Shown here: positions 18,378-28,210 of the stretch, in pieces
How the letters are laid out: every line of letters starts with the position of its first letter
Numbering within the stretch: the stretch's first letter is position 1
NCBI GenBank assembly: GCA_913056235.1
Contig: CAJXMW010000005.1
Location: forward strand, 360,212 to 424,211
Source: an uncultured Fodinibius sp.
GTDB lineage: Bacteria > Bacteroidota > Rhodothermia > Balneolales > Balneolaceae
Length of the DNA stretch: 64,000 nucleotides
Direction of reading: 5' to 3'
Notes under the pieces: model-generated
Database searches by the model: none
Seen by the model: only the letters and a program-made list of their open reading frames with translations
Told to the model about the DNA's origin: nothing
Position numbers and translations under genes: made by a program

Positions 18378-20108
18378 ATGCACTGGATCGACTGGCTTGT
18401 TCTTGCTGCATTCTTGGGATACACCATCTGGGATGGCACCCGTCATGGTAAGGAGAGCGATAATATTGAGGGGTTTTTCCTGGCTAATCGTAATATGCCT
18501 TGGTGGGCCATGGGGCTTTCGGTCATGGCAACCCAGGCCTCAGCCATTACGTTTATTGGGACAACTGGTCAGGCCTATGTAGAAGACATGCGCTTCGTTC
18601 AGATGTATCTGGCCGTACCCTTTGCCATGATTATTCTCTGTACTACGCTCGTCCCTTACTTCAACAAGCTGCAAAATTTTAGTGCCTATGAAGTGCTCGA
18701 GAAACGATTTGGCCTCTCTACAAGGCTGTTTACCAGTTTCCTGTTTTTGCTTTCCCGTGGGCTTGGTCTCGGTATCATCATCGCCGCCCCATCGTATGTG
18801 CTGTCGCTGTTGCTAAACATTCCGCTTACGCCCACCATCCTGATTATTGGCGTAACGGCCACGCTCTATACCATGGTTGGCGGCATTAGCGGAGTTATTC
18901 GCACGGATGTAAAACAGATGGCCGTAATGCTGTTTGGCCTCTGTTTTTGCTTTTTCTGGATCCAGTATCAGCTACCCGAAAGCGTGAGCTTCTCCGACTC
19001 GCTGTATCTTGCCGGCACCCTGGGCAAACTTGATGCGCTGGATCTAAGCTTCGACATCAGTGAAAAGTACAACATCTGGGCCGGGGTTATTGCCTCACTG
19101 TTTCTGATGCTCTCCTACTTTGGAACCGACCAGAGCCAGGTGCAGCGCTACCTGACAGCCAAGTCTCTGGGCGATGCTCGAAAATCACTGCTGCTTACCG
19201 CCTATGCCAAAATCCCGATGCAATTTTTCATCCTTCTGCTGGGCGTGATGCTGTATGTATTTTATATCTTTGGTTCTGCCCCCATGACCTTTCGCAGCAC
19301 CGAGCCCGTTGCCCAGAAAGAGCAGGTGCAGCTGACCGGCGAAATGCTACAACAGGAATACGAAGCCACCCACCTAAAACGCAAAGAGGCAGCTCATGAC
19401 TTATTAGAAAACCGCACGGAAGAAAATGCCAAACAACTGCGCAATGCCGATGATCATCTCAATGAAGTACGGCAATCCGAACTCGAGCGACAGGAAAAAA
19501 TCACGCAGTCAAGCCTGAACGACACCAACTACATCCTGCCCTATTTTATATTGCATCAGATTCCCATTGGCATTGTGGGGCTTATTGTCGCCGGCATCTT
19601 TGCCGCTGCCCTGTCCAGTATCGATAGTGAGCTCAATGCCCTGGCAACCATCTCCATTGTGGACTGGTACAAACGACTAGGCTCCAAAGATCGCGGAGAG
19701 GAATGGTATCTCAAATCATCCCGATTTACCACCGTCTTCTGGGGCATACTGGCCACGCTTGCCGCCCTGGCACTGGGCGAAACACGTTCTATCATTGAGC
19801 TGGTTAACAAAATTGGCAGCTATTTCTACGGATCTATTTTAGGTGTTTTCATACTCCTGCTTTGGGTCAAACGCGCTAATGGCGTTGGGGCACTCACGGG
19901 ACTTATTTGCGGGATGAGCACTGTTTTTCTGTTCGACCGCTTCTATACCAACCCCACAAATGGAGAGCTCGAAATTATCATGCCCTGGAACAGCATTCCC
20001 GAAGGATTTACCAAGACAATTGAGTACCTGTGGCTAAATCCAGTGGGGACTACCGTAGTTGTTTTAGTTGGGATAGGCGTAAGTATATCTTGGGAACGAT
20101 TTAAATAA
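18378..20108 (+). CDS. sodium:solute symporter (SSS family)
   Basis: 576 residues, about 13 membrane helices. SSS features: FFLANRNMPWWAMGLSVMATQASAITFIG near the N-terminus, GGISGVIRTDVKQ, and FAAALSSIDSELNALATI containing the conserved serines of the second sodium site. Residues about 309-382 form a charged, helix-rich, probably coiled cytoplasmic or periplasmic insertion between helices, carrying many Glu, Lys and Arg. Substrate unknown (sugar, amino acid or carboxylate). Preceded by the 38-residue membrane peptide. Confidence 0.88.
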   Translation: MHWIDWLVLAAFLGYTIWDGTRHGKESDNIEGFFLANRNMPWWAMGLSVMATQASAITFIGTTGQAYVEDMRFVQMYLAVPFAMIILCTTLVPYFNKLQNFSAYEVLEKRFGLSTRLFTSFLFLLSRGLGLGIIIAAPSYVLSLLLNIPLTPTILIIGVTATLYTMVGGISGVIRTDVKQMAVMLFGLCFCFFWIQYQLPESVSFSDSLYLAGTLGKLDALDLSFDISEKYNIWAGVIASLFLMLSYFGTDQSQVQRYLTAKSLGDARKSLLLTAYAKIPMQFFILLLGVMLYVFYIFGSAPMTFRSTEPVAQKEQVQLTGEMLQQEYEATHLKRKEAAHDLLENRTEENAKQLRNADDHLNEVRQSELERQEKITQSSLNDTNYILPYFILHQIPIGIVGLIVAGIFAAALSSIDSELNALATISIVDWYKRLGSKDRGEEWYLKSSRFTTVFWGILATLAALALGETRSIIELVNKIGSYFYGSILGVFILLLWVKRANGVGALTGLICGMSTVFLFDRFYTNPTNGELEIIMPWNSIPEGFTKTIEYLWLNPVGTTVVVLVGIGVSISWERFK

Positions 20109-20113
20109 TCCTG

Positions 20114-20164
20114 AGTAGTGAGATTTGAGTAATGAGTTCCCTTACTACTTCTTTTCTCACTATT
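20114..20164. terminator. possible bidirectional terminator hairpin between convergent genes
   Basis: AGTAGTGAGA (20114-20123) can pair with TCTCACTATT (20155-20164), apart from one or two weak positions, across a loop that itself carries partial complementarity. It sits exactly between the convergent symporter and CBS-protein genes and overlaps the last codons of the latter. Confidence 0.4.
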
Positions 20165-21221
20165 CATGATCTCCATTTTCTACATCCATGGGATCTTCGG
20201 CACTGCCCACAATAACTTCCAGGGCATCAGTTATAGTCGCCAGCCCCAAAATCTCTTCATCCGCTCTGATTAAAGCTAGTTCTTGATTCTCTTTTTGGAA
20301 CCGGTCAATAAGCTCACTCACAGGCATATCTGGTGATACATACATTCCCGGACGACAGAAATCGCGCAGGCGTTTGTTGTCTGATGAAATGGATTCAATA
20401 TTAGCAAGCATCTCTGATGTGTAAATCACCCCCAGAACATCCTTCTCTGATTGCCCAGTCACCGGATACCGCGATTTTCCACTTTTAATCAGGTTAAGAT
20501 TTTCGGACAAGCTTTTCTTTTCTGACAAGAAAATAATGTCATCATGTGGAACCATGATATCTCGCACCGGAACTTCATCGATTTCCAGTGCATTTACGAC
20601 CTCTTCTTGCCTGTCCTTGGACAGGTTGCCTGCTTCCAGTATATCCACAATCTTCGTTTTCAGCGATACCCTGTTCGTCTCCTCTTCATTCAGCCACGAT
20701 CGCCCCATCTCTATGCCGAAAAGTCGGAGCGTAGCCTTGGTTACCTTGTCACCAAGGTAGATAAAGGGATAAGTGATCCTTGTCCAATAATAATGAATCG
20801 GGGCACAGTATTTGGCCACCATCTTGGCTTTCTCAATACCGAGGTAGGTAGGTGTTTGCTCGGCCCACACGGTATGCATCAGGTTAATTACAAAAACGCT
20901 TAAGACCACGGAAGCGGCCAGCGAAAACCCACCTTCAAATCCAAGTGCCAGCAACAACGGTTCAAATAAATGCGTGATAGCTGGTTCGGCCACTATACCC
21001 AATAGCACACTGGAAAAGGTAATACCAACCTGACAACCGGTGAGATAGATTTCGAGTTGCTCGGTCATCTCCCAGGCTCGAGCGAGTGCTCGGTCTTGCT
21101 CAAATTCAGCCTCTGAATATTGCCGAAGACGGGTTAATGCAAATTCAGTAGCTACGAAAAAGGCATTCGATAATAATAAAAAAACTCCGCCAAACAGGCG
21201 TAAAATTATCTCCAAACTCAT
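20160..21221 (-). CDS. CNNM/CorC-family membrane protein with CBS domains (HlyC/CorC type)
   Basis: 353 residues: a DUF21 membrane domain (about 1-150; hydrophobic segments at 5-25, 58-80, 92-115 and 135-155) followed by a CBS pair (about 205-335, with VRDIMVPHDDI and GLATITDALEVIVG). The family is linked to magnesium or cobalt efflux and divalent-cation homeostasis. The C-terminal CorC_HlyC domain of long members is missing here; the protein stops shortly after the second CBS motif. Confidence 0.88.
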   Translation of the reverse strand: MSLEIILRLFGGVFLLLSNAFFVATEFALTRLRQYSEAEFEQDRALARAWEMTEQLEIYLTGCQVGITFSSVLLGIVAEPAITHLFEPLLLALGFEGGFSLAASVVLSVFVINLMHTVWAEQTPTYLGIEKAKMVAKYCAPIHYYWTRITYPFIYLGDKVTKATLRLFGIEMGRSWLNEEETNRVSLKTKIVDILEAGNLSKDRQEEVVNALEIDEVPVRDIMVPHDDIIFLSEKKSLSENLNLIKSGKSRYPVTGQSEKDVLGVIYTSEMLANIESISSDNKRLRDFCRPGMYVSPDMPVSELIDRFQKENQELALIRADEEILGLATITDALEVIVGSAEDPMDVENGDHE

Positions 21222-21307
21222 TAATCAATTCAACATCATTCAACTTATCATGCCAGCCAACCGTTGTTGGCTAAAGATAGGAAAGATTCAATAACGGCAT
21301 AAAAAAA

Positions 21308-21333
21308 GCCCCGGCGGATTTAATCACCGGGGC
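21308..21333 (-). terminator. intrinsic terminator of the metalloprotease gene
   Basis: Read on the minus strand: GCCCCGG, inner GATTAAATC-type stem, CCGGGGC, then seven T residues (21301-21307). It is 25 bases beyond the stop at 21358. Confidence 0.85.
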
Positions 21334-21357
21334 GAAAGTCGAAATTGAATTCAGGTC

Positions 21358-23844
21358 TTAATCATCTGGATTCAAGATGTTTTCGATGCGCGATTCGACT
21401 GCGTCAAGATGTGCTTCGGTGGCACGATCATTAACACGGGCATCTTGCACATCATCAAGAAGAATCTGCAACTGGTTACGAACAATGGGACGAATATCGG
21501 ATTGACTTACGTCCACATCTGTCCAGCCGAGGTACTCTTTAAACGCTTCCGGAATATCTGGCAACTCTTCGGTCATCAGGTATTCCATGCGTTCGAGATA
21601 CGCTCGCTGAAGGTTCCGACGATAGACATCAATAGCACTATTATTGTCGAGCTCGCTCCAGATGCCGTTGCGCAGATCATCCATCATCTCAAAGGCATCG
21701 TAGGTATCTTCGGAGTATCGCGCATCAAACTCGATGAGTCGAGCAATACGCTGCGGATCTGTTACTCCCTCCAACACATTTGCCTGAGCATCACGGATGT
21801 TATTGACTACGGTGGATTGATTAATACGGTTCAGCACATCATCATTGAGCATCCAATTAGGCGTGGTAAAGCCGTAATCAATCAAAAATTCCATCGCTTC
21901 TTCCTGGGTTTTCTGCGGAACGAAGGTATAAACAGGGCCTTCCTGTTCGTACGTTTTATTGTTTTCGTAGACCCCGCCAATATTCTTGGTCACGTGTCCC
22001 ATGTATCGGCCCCATTGATTAGCGATGCTGTTGTACAGCTCTTCGAGCTCAGCAAAATTAGCGCCATCGCGACTGGTCCACTCAACAAGATTAGATGTAA
22101 TTCGCTTGAGGTTGGCAATGCCGAGTTCACTAGCTTTCATGGCATTATTACCAAGATCTTCGTTTTGTGAACGGGGGTCAATCTTAGAACCAGACTGAGC
22201 GCCGTAAAAGTAAACAGGATCACCCGCTCGCTCGAGGGTCCATTGGTTTAGCCGTGCTTCTTTCTCTTCCTTGCTCATACTGTCCGGGAACCAAGTGTAG
22301 CCCCATTTGACAGACCATTTGTCATATTCGCCGATAGCCGGACCAAAACTTTCAACACCATCGCCGGGCTGCGCAACGTAATTAAATCGCGCATAATCCA
22401 TAATAGAAGGCGCAGTGCCGTGCGTGGAGGTAAAGCTTGGCGATCGAAGCGAATCAACAGGAAATGCATAGCTGGAGCCCCAGTTATGCGGCAGTCCCAG
22501 CGTGTGACCTACTTCGTGAGAGGAGACAAACTTGATGAGCTTGCCCATCACCTCATCATCAAATTGTACGGAACGAGCTTCAGGATTTGTAGCGGCCGTC
22601 TGAACAAAGTACCAATTGCGTAGCAAGTTCATCACATTGTGATACCATCCAATATCGCTTTCCAGAATCTGCCCGGTACGCGGATCGTGCACATGTGGTC
22701 CGTAAGCATTTTGGATATCAGAGGCAAAATAGCGGATAACCGAATAACGGACATCCTCTGGACTCCATTCGGGATTCTCCTCTTTAGAGGGAGGATCCTT
22801 GGCAATAATCGCATTCTTGAAGCCCGCGGCTCGAAATGCTTTGTTCCACATTTCAACACCTTCTTTCAAATAGGGACGCCATTGCTTGGGCGTTGCCGGG
22901 TCGATATAGTAAACAATCGGATTAACGGGTTCGACCAGCTCACCATTCATATAGGCTTCTTTGTCCTTGGGAACCAGTTCATAGCGCGTGATATACTGTT
23001 TCTTGGCGGCCTTGTGCGCTTCCGTGCCGTAATCGGTTTGTTCAATACTGAAATACCCCACGCGCTGATCGTATGATCGGGTCTCCATCTTATCTTTGGG
23101 CAACAGTACCATACTATGATTGATCTCCATTGATATAGTACCTGTTGAAGAACTTGATGGAGGATTCGACGCATCGTAGGTCATAAGGTTACGCGCCTCA
23201 ATATTCTGCGGATAGCTGTTGATATGTTCGATAAACGAACGGTCGGTATCAAGACGACGCACGCGATACTGCTCGCGGCGGCCATCCTGCAAGCCCAGTG
23301 CCTTTACATCACTAGCGTAAAGGTCGGTTACATCGATAACGACACCCGATGAATCCTCACCCAGCGACTTCACATCAAAGCTGGCAATAATTGGCTCAAA
23401 GTTAGAATTCTGAACCGCTTTGTAGACGGGCAGCGAATCACTTGCTACATTTTCAAAAGTCACATGACGCAGCAAAATTTTATCATTTTTTTTCTGCCAG
23501 CGGACAACCTGTGTATTCAGCTTTTCCCCGCCGTAGCCAATTTCGTTCTGGGTTTCCGCAATACGCGAAACCAGCAGCATCTCTCGACTCAGAAGCGAAT
23601 CGGGAATTTCATAATAGTAATCTTCATCAATTTTGTGAACATCGAACAACCCTTCATCAGTTTCAGCTTCGTCAGTAATAACGTCGCTGTAGGCTTTGAG
23701 CCCATTTTCAGATTTCTTGGGTTTACTCGGTTTATCTCCCGAGCGATTTTGTGCTTTTTTAGAACTGGCGCACGCTGAAAGAAGCACAACGCACATAACC
23801 AGCAAGCCAACGGCCTTAAAGCGCCTGTAGATAGAATAACTCAT
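21358..23844 (-). CDS. zinc-dependent metalloprotease lipoprotein (DUF5117/DUF4953 type)
   Basis: 828 residues. Lipobox LLSAC places lipidated Cys25 after a short signal. A DUF5117-like N-terminal half is followed by a metzincin-like site HEVGHTLGLPH at residues 443-453 with the third histidine in place, and a GTAPSIMDYARFNY segment supplying the expected Met-turn. The C-terminal about 300 residues are helical (DUF4953-like). Likely anchored in the outer membrane or periplasm, degrading external protein; the substrate is unknown. Typical of Bacteroidota, normal length. Confidence 0.9.
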   Translation of the reverse strand: MSYSIYRRFKAVGLLVMCVVLLSACASSKKAQNRSGDKPSKPKKSENGLKAYSDVITDEAETDEGLFDVHKIDEDYYYEIPDSLLSREMLLVSRIAETQNEIGYGGEKLNTQVVRWQKKNDKILLRHVTFENVASDSLPVYKAVQNSNFEPIIASFDVKSLGEDSSGVVIDVTDLYASDVKALGLQDGRREQYRVRRLDTDRSFIEHINSYPQNIEARNLMTYDASNPPSSSSTGTISMEINHSMVLLPKDKMETRSYDQRVGYFSIEQTDYGTEAHKAAKKQYITRYELVPKDKEAYMNGELVEPVNPIVYYIDPATPKQWRPYLKEGVEMWNKAFRAAGFKNAIIAKDPPSKEENPEWSPEDVRYSVIRYFASDIQNAYGPHVHDPRTGQILESDIGWYHNVMNLLRNWYFVQTAATNPEARSVQFDDEVMGKLIKFVSSHEVGHTLGLPHNWGSSYAFPVDSLRSPSFTSTHGTAPSIMDYARFNYVAQPGDGVESFGPAIGEYDKWSVKWGYTWFPDSMSKEEKEARLNQWTLERAGDPVYFYGAQSGSKIDPRSQNEDLGNNAMKASELGIANLKRITSNLVEWTSRDGANFAELEELYNSIANQWGRYMGHVTKNIGGVYENNKTYEQEGPVYTFVPQKTQEEAMEFLIDYGFTTPNWMLNDDVLNRINQSTVVNNIRDAQANVLEGVTDPQRIARLIEFDARYSEDTYDAFEMMDDLRNGIWSELDNNSAIDVYRRNLQRAYLERMEYLMTEELPDIPEAFKEYLGWTDVDVSQSDIRPIVRNQLQILLDDVQDARVNDRATEAHLDAVESRIENILNPDD

Positions 23845-24066
23845 AATTGATTATTTAATTGATTTGTTTATTAGCCTGTTGTAAAGTCAAGTTCGGAATT
23901 GAATGATTCAAGATTATTCTGCGATATATATGTAAAAAGATATTTCGATCATGGACTTAATTGTTACGTATATTCTGTAACATGTTCAAGCAGCAAAACT
24001 AGCGCTAGCCAAATTGGCTGAGCTTTCTTACCTTACGTCGCTACTAACTACAAAATTGGAGGACTG

Positions 24067-24675
24067 TTGGAACATTTGCTTTACTTTTTTAAAGATCTAA
24101 AGCAAGTAGGAGCTATTGCTCCCAGCTCTAAGTTTTTGGCTAAAGATCTTGTCTCCCAGCTAAAAAAACGAGTGACTAACGAGGAGTGCCCACCACTTAA
24201 TATTCTTGAAATTGGAGCCGGAACTGGCCCCCTGACAAAGCAGATTGTTAAACATCTGCGCCCTCAGGATCGTTTGGATATCGTAGAAATACATAAAAAG
24301 TTTTACCAGATTGTAAAAACCAAGTACCGGCAATCTAATATCTATACCCACCACTCGGATATCCTCAATTTCAAACCCGATCAGCAGTATAACTTTATCT
24401 TTTCCAGCCTGCCCTACGAAAATATGCCGGAGGAAATCAGCCAACAGATCTGGCAGAAAAAGCTTGAGCTATGCTCTTCGGATGCGTATATCAGCTATTT
24501 CAAATATGTTAAATTTCGCAATTTTAAAAGCGATTTCGAGGAGCAAGTTGTTCAAAAGTATGGACAAAACAAGAAGTTTGTGTTCCTAAACCTTCCGCCA
24601 GCCAAAATTTATACGCTCGAAATCAACGACGGCAAGCATCCGGCCAGCTCCACCGAAAATATCAACGTTGCCTGA
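24067..24675 (+). CDS. class I SAM-dependent methyltransferase (PmtA/KsgA-like)
   Basis: 202 residues. The start is TTG at 24067, chosen because GGAGGA (24058-24063) lies just upstream and no in-frame ATG precedes the conserved block. Motif I ILEIGAGTGPLTKQI binds SAM; SSLPYENMP is at the motif-IV position where rRNA dimethylases have N-L-P-Y. The N-terminus (LLYFFKDLKQVGAIAPSSKFLAKDL) resembles phospholipid N-methyltransferase PmtA. The target is lipid or RNA; I favour a PmtA-like enzyme but cannot decide. Its stop abuts the stop of the convergent holin-like gene. Confidence 0.78.
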   Translation: MEHLLYFFKDLKQVGAIAPSSKFLAKDLVSQLKKRVTNEECPPLNILEIGAGTGPLTKQIVKHLRPQDRLDIVEIHKKFYQIVKTKYRQSNIYTHHSDILNFKPDQQYNFIFSSLPYENMPEEISQQIWQKKLELCSSDAYISYFKYVKFRNFKSDFEEQVVQKYGQNKKFVFLNLPPAKIYTLEINDGKHPASSTENINVA

Positions 24676-24993
24676 TCAGAAGAAACCCAAATTAAGTATC
24701 GACAGTAGCAAACTGTAGAGAAAGGCCCACCCAAAGTGCTTGATTTTTAGCCCATCAACCAGTGCATCTACAAGCATGAGCATCAGGGCATTGATCACCA
24801 GAATAAAAAGGCCAAAAGTGAGTATAGTAATGGGAAAGGTCAGGAAAACAAGAATGGGCTTAACCAATGTATTAACTACGGCCAGTAAAATTGCTACGCC
24901 CAGAGCCGTTAAAAAATTTTTGATTTCTACCCCTGCAAGCAGGTAACCAATAATAAAAATACCAACACTATTGACGAGTAAGCTCCAAAGCAT
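24676..24993 (-). CDS. phage holin family / DUF-type four-helix membrane protein
   Basis: 105 residues with four hydrophobic helices (about 4-24, 28-48, 50-75, 85-105) and the family signatures NTLVKPILVFLTFPITILTFG split over helices 2-3. Matches the widespread PF04020 family, named after phage holins but chromosomal and of unknown function. No phage genes are nearby. Its stop codon complement abuts the methyltransferase stop (TGATCA at 24673-24678). Confidence 0.8.
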   Translation of the reverse strand: MLWSLLVNSVGIFIIGYLLAGVEIKNFLTALGVAILLAVVNTLVKPILVFLTFPITILTFGLFILVINALMLMLVDALVDGLKIKHFGWAFLYSLLLSILNLGFF

Positions 24994-25137
24994 GAGATTT
25001 ATCCGTTTTGTTAATTAGCGTTTCGAATGTGTACGGATATAACCTCAAAATGTTAGCCTCAAAACTACATTGCTGCTAACTCTTCGAGCTTTGTTAACAG
25101 CTCCTCTAACCCCTTTGAACAGATAGAACTAAGCTCT

Positions 25138-25326
25138 TCATTTTTTCACCAGATCATCAGAGACATTCTCCAACTTCGCCTGTTCTTCAATATACAGGAT
25201 GAGATTATGGGCACGATCCATCCCCATATACTGCAAGTTGGGCTTTATCTTATGGGCCTGCTTGTAAAGTAGTTCCCATTCTTCATTGGTATAAGCTATA
25301 AGCCGCTTGTTTTTGCTTAAGTGCAT
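25138..25326 (-). CDS. small hypothetical protein, 62 residues
   Basis: ATG at 25326. The composition is protein-like: a basic N-terminus MHLSKNKR, then two amphipathic helices (EEWELLYKQAHKI and DRAHNLILYIEEQAKLE) and a C-terminal VKK. No family recognised. It is alone, with non-coding DNA on both sides; coding status rests on its residue pattern only. Confidence 0.5.
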   Translation of the reverse strand: MHLSKNKRLIAYTNEEWELLYKQAHKIKPNLQYMGMDRAHNLILYIEEQAKLENVSDDLVKK

Positions 25327-25816
25327 CGGGGGGCAAAGGTTTTCGTGGTTTCAATCACGAGCTCATCGTCTCCCATAGCCTCCTCTCGAAGATAAGACAG
25401 ATCTGTTACCTATTGGGCACTCACTGAAATCAATTTAGACACAATTATCTCGTTCAGCCGAAATGGGTAGCTGTTGAGAGCAAATGGTGTAATTTAAAAT
25501 TTATTCAGAAGCCGTCTGTCAGCCGGTTAACATCACAATACCAACCAAAACCAACAGGGTGATTTTCAATATCAATGCCTTCCAATCTTTCATTGATGTA
25601 ACCCCAGAACTTAACATTATGTTTAGCCGGAAAAGCAAGTAATAGTTATAACAATTCCCACAATTAATTTCAAGTTATCCACATCCGAAAAGTCAATATT
25701 TGTGGGATAAGCCTTCCCGTTTGTATTCAAAAGAGAGTTGAGAAAGCAATATGTTACATAAAAAGTGAAAATAGCATCATGTCACGGAAGTTTTCCACAT
25801 AGTTATCCACAGCTAT
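25327..25816. other. 490-base gene-poor region with clustered DnaA boxes (candidate origin or DnaA-binding locus)
   Basis: Two perfect TTATCCACA boxes lie on the + strand at 25675-25683 and 25803-25811. A TTTTCCACA at 25791-25799 is 3 bases before the second. Near matches are CCCACA at 25657-25662 and TGTGGGATAA at 25701-25710; the latter with the first box forms an imperfect inverted pair. The stretch between is AT-rich. No dnaA, dnaN or other origin-linked gene is visible, so this is only a candidate; it could also be a DnaA-titrating or DnaA-regulated site. The only possible coding element is the 24-codon minus-strand ORF at 25519-25593. Confidence 0.45.
25519..25593 (-). other. 24-codon ORF like a lipoprotein signal peptide cut at the lipobox cysteine
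   Basis: ATG at 25593 encodes MKDWKALILK followed by ITLLVLVGIVMLTG, then TGA. MLTG is a lipobox whose next residue should be Cys (TGC/TGT); the codon is TGA. After it, five more sense codons (QTASE) precede TAA. It is either a tiny membrane peptide or an entericidin-like mini-lipoprotein lost by one base change. Confidence 0.3.
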
Positions 25817-28078
25817 CTATGGCATTGTTGAAAGGTCGGTCTTCTGCAGATGCCTGGAATTAAAAACGACATTCACAGAGCTAAACGCCATTGCAGCTTC
25901 GGCCAGCAACGGATGCATCATACCCAGCAATGCCAACGGAATCATCACTACGTTATAGAAGAAGGCCCAAAACAGATTCTGCTTAATTTTTGTGAAAGTG
26001 GCCTGACTCAATTTCATTGCCTGTACCACCGACGATAGCTCTCCTTTCACTAGTACAATATCACCGGATTCAATAGCCACATCAGTCCCTGTACCAATGG
26101 CTACCCCGATGTCAGCCTGAGTGAGCGCCGGGGCGTCGTTGATGCCGTCGCCCACCATCACTACTTTATGCCCATTTTCTTGCAACCGTTTTATTTCCTC
26201 TGATTTCTGATCGGGCAGTACTCCCGCAATCACCTGCTCAATACCCATCTGTTGAGCCACAGCCCGAGCCGTGCGTTCGTTATCGCCCGTAATCATGACT
26301 GGCTCAAGCCCCATCTGTTTAAAAGCAGATATCGCTTTCTTGCTATCTTCCTTAATAGGATCGGCTACCGCAATCAACCCGACAAGCTGCCCGTCGATAC
26401 CGACCAGCACAGTTGTTTTCGCCTCATTTTCGAGCTTCTGGAGCTGATCAACCGCCTCATTATTTACCGTAATACCCTGCTCCTCAAATAACTGCTGGGT
26501 GCCAATGATCACCTCCTTACCATCAACATTTGCGCGAATCCCTTTTCCGGAAATCGCTTCAAATCCTGAAGCATCAATCAAATCAATTGACTGTTCCTCG
26601 GCATGTGCCACAATCGCTTGTCCAATGGGATGCTCAGAGCTTTTCTCCGCCGAGGCTGCGAATTGCATTACCTTGTTATCATCAAATTCAATAGACAGCA
26701 AGTCGGTCACAGAGGGACTGCCCTGCGTGATGGTACCCGTTTTATCCAAGACAATAGTATCGGTTTCGCGCAGCAGTTCAACAGCTTTACCCTGGCGGAT
26801 CAGGATGCCATTTTCGGCCCCAAGTCCGGTACCAACCATCAGCGCGGTAGGCGTGGCCAATCCCAAAGCGCAGGGACAAGCAATCACCAAGACCGCAATA
26901 GCAGCATAAAATGCAAGGGCCACGCTACCCATGCCGGGATTCACCCAAGGGATAAAGCCGGATGCCCACACGGTAATCTGACCAAAAAAGTCGGGAAATA
27001 TCATCCATGCAGCCCAAGTCAACGCAGCCAAACCCAAAATGGTGGGTACAAAAATAGCAGTGATGCGATCAGCAAATTCCTGGATAGGCACTTTGGATCC
27101 CTGTGCTTCTTCTACCATCCGGATCACCTGGCTGAGAAATGTTTCTTGGCCCACCTTCGTCGCTTTTACCTTTAGCGTACCATTTTTATTGATGGTGGCA
27201 CCAATCACTTCGTCGCCTTTACTCTTACTCACAGGCATCGATTCCCCAGTTGCCAGCGACTCATCTACGCGACTTTCTCCATCAATCACTTCACCATCAG
27301 TCGGAATCTTCTCACCGGGACGAACGACCATCACGTCATCCACCTCGAGTTCATTCACAGGGATGCTCATCTCCTTGCCATTACGGATAATTGTCGCCTC
27401 TTTGGCCTCCAGTGTCATCAGATTCTTGATGGCTTCTGAAGCACGCCCCTTGGCCTTGGTCTCCACATAACGTCCGGTCAGGTGGAATGCCATAATCATG
27501 CCTGCGATGCCGGCAAAGCTATGAAAAGGCGGTGCCATCCCGAAGGTATGCAGCAAAGCCACAACCCCGGTTGCAAGCGAGGCTAGCGTACCCATGGCAA
27601 TGAGTACATCCATATTGGGCGCGCCGTTAACGGCTGACTTCCAGGCTCCTTTAAGCGTTTCCCAGCCGGGATATAAAATTACAGCCGCCGAAAGTCCAAT
27701 CATCAATATGTGGTAGAGCACTTCTCCACCGATAGCTACCCCTCCAATCATTTCAGGGAGCATCCAAAGGATAATAGGGACCGTAAGCCCCCATGCCCAC
27801 CACATTTTATTGCGAGCCGCCGTTAACTTTTTTTTTCCGGTAATGTCTGCGTCGGCCTGACCGTCGTCGGACTCTTCCTTCACATCATAGCCCACATCCT
27901 GGACGGCTTTTCGGAGAGCATCATCGTCAACTGATCCGTTATCAAACTCCACCATTGCCTTTTCAGTGGCCAGGTTTACAGAGGCTGATTTTACACCTTT
28001 AACTTCGGCAAGCGCTCCTTCCACGCTGTTCGCGCATCCGGCACAATGCATACCCTCGATTTTCAATGACTTCTTCAT
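25817..28078 (-). CDS. copA: copper-translocating P1B-type ATPase
   Basis: 753 residues. One N-terminal HMA domain with GMHCAGC (Cys12, Cys15), then eight membrane helices. The metal-transport motif is CPC (Cys401-Pro-Cys403 in IACPCALG), the phosphorylation motif DKTGTIT, and the HP motif [21 protein letters not shown] is the hinge, with C-terminal helix residues [11 protein letters not shown] and [12 protein letters not shown] typical of Cu+ pumps. Exports Cu+ from the cytoplasm. It is the last gene of a three-gene minus-strand set (regulator, permease, pump) with a 132-base gap before it, which could hold its own promoter. Confidence 0.93.
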   Translation of the reverse strand: MKKSLKIEGMHCAGCANSVEGALAEVKGVKSASVNLATEKAMVEFDNGSVDDDALRKAVQDVGYDVKEESDDGQADADITGKKKLTAARNKMWWAWGLTVPIILWMLPEMIGGVAIGGEVLYHILMIGLSAAVILYPGWETLKGAWKSAVNGAPNMDVLIAMGTLASLATGVVALLHTFGMAPPFHSFAGIAGMIMAFHLTGRYVETKAKGRASEAIKNLMTLEAKEATIIRNGKEMSIPVNELEVDDVMVVRPGEKIPTDGEVIDGESRVDESLATGESMPVSKSKGDEVIGATINKNGTLKVKATKVGQETFLSQVIRMVEEAQGSKVPIQEFADRITAIFVPTILGLAALTWAAWMIFPDFFGQITVWASGFIPWVNPGMGSVALAFYAAIAVLVIACPCALGLATPTALMVGTGLGAENGILIRQGKAVELLRETDTIVLDKTGTITQGSPSVTDLLSIEFDDNKVMQFAASAEKSSEHPIGQAIVAHAEEQSIDLIDASGFEAISGKGIRANVDGKEVIIGTQQLFEEQGITVNNEAVDQLQKLENEAKTTVLVGIDGQLVGLIAVADPIKEDSKKAISAFKQMGLEPVMITGDNERTARAVAQQMGIEQVIAGVLPDQKSEEIKRLQENGHKVVMVGDGINDAPALTQADIGVAIGTGTDVAIESGDIVLVKGELSSVVQAMKLSQATFTKIKQNLFWAFFYNVVMIPLALLGMMHPLLAEAAMAFSSVNVVFNSRHLQKTDLSTMP

Positions 28079-28210
28079 AGCGATAATCTATGCTTGGATT
28101 TCAATTCACTGCTAATATAACGGGCCACTACCTAGGTTCCGTTATAATACCTTAAAAGAAATGTGTAAAATTTTTGGATTTCTTCAGAGGAGACCAATCA
28201 AATGAAAATC

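Noticed and set aside
24676..24993. Prophage holin
   Set aside because: The family is named after holins but is chromosomal and widespread; no endolysin, capsid or other phage genes are near.
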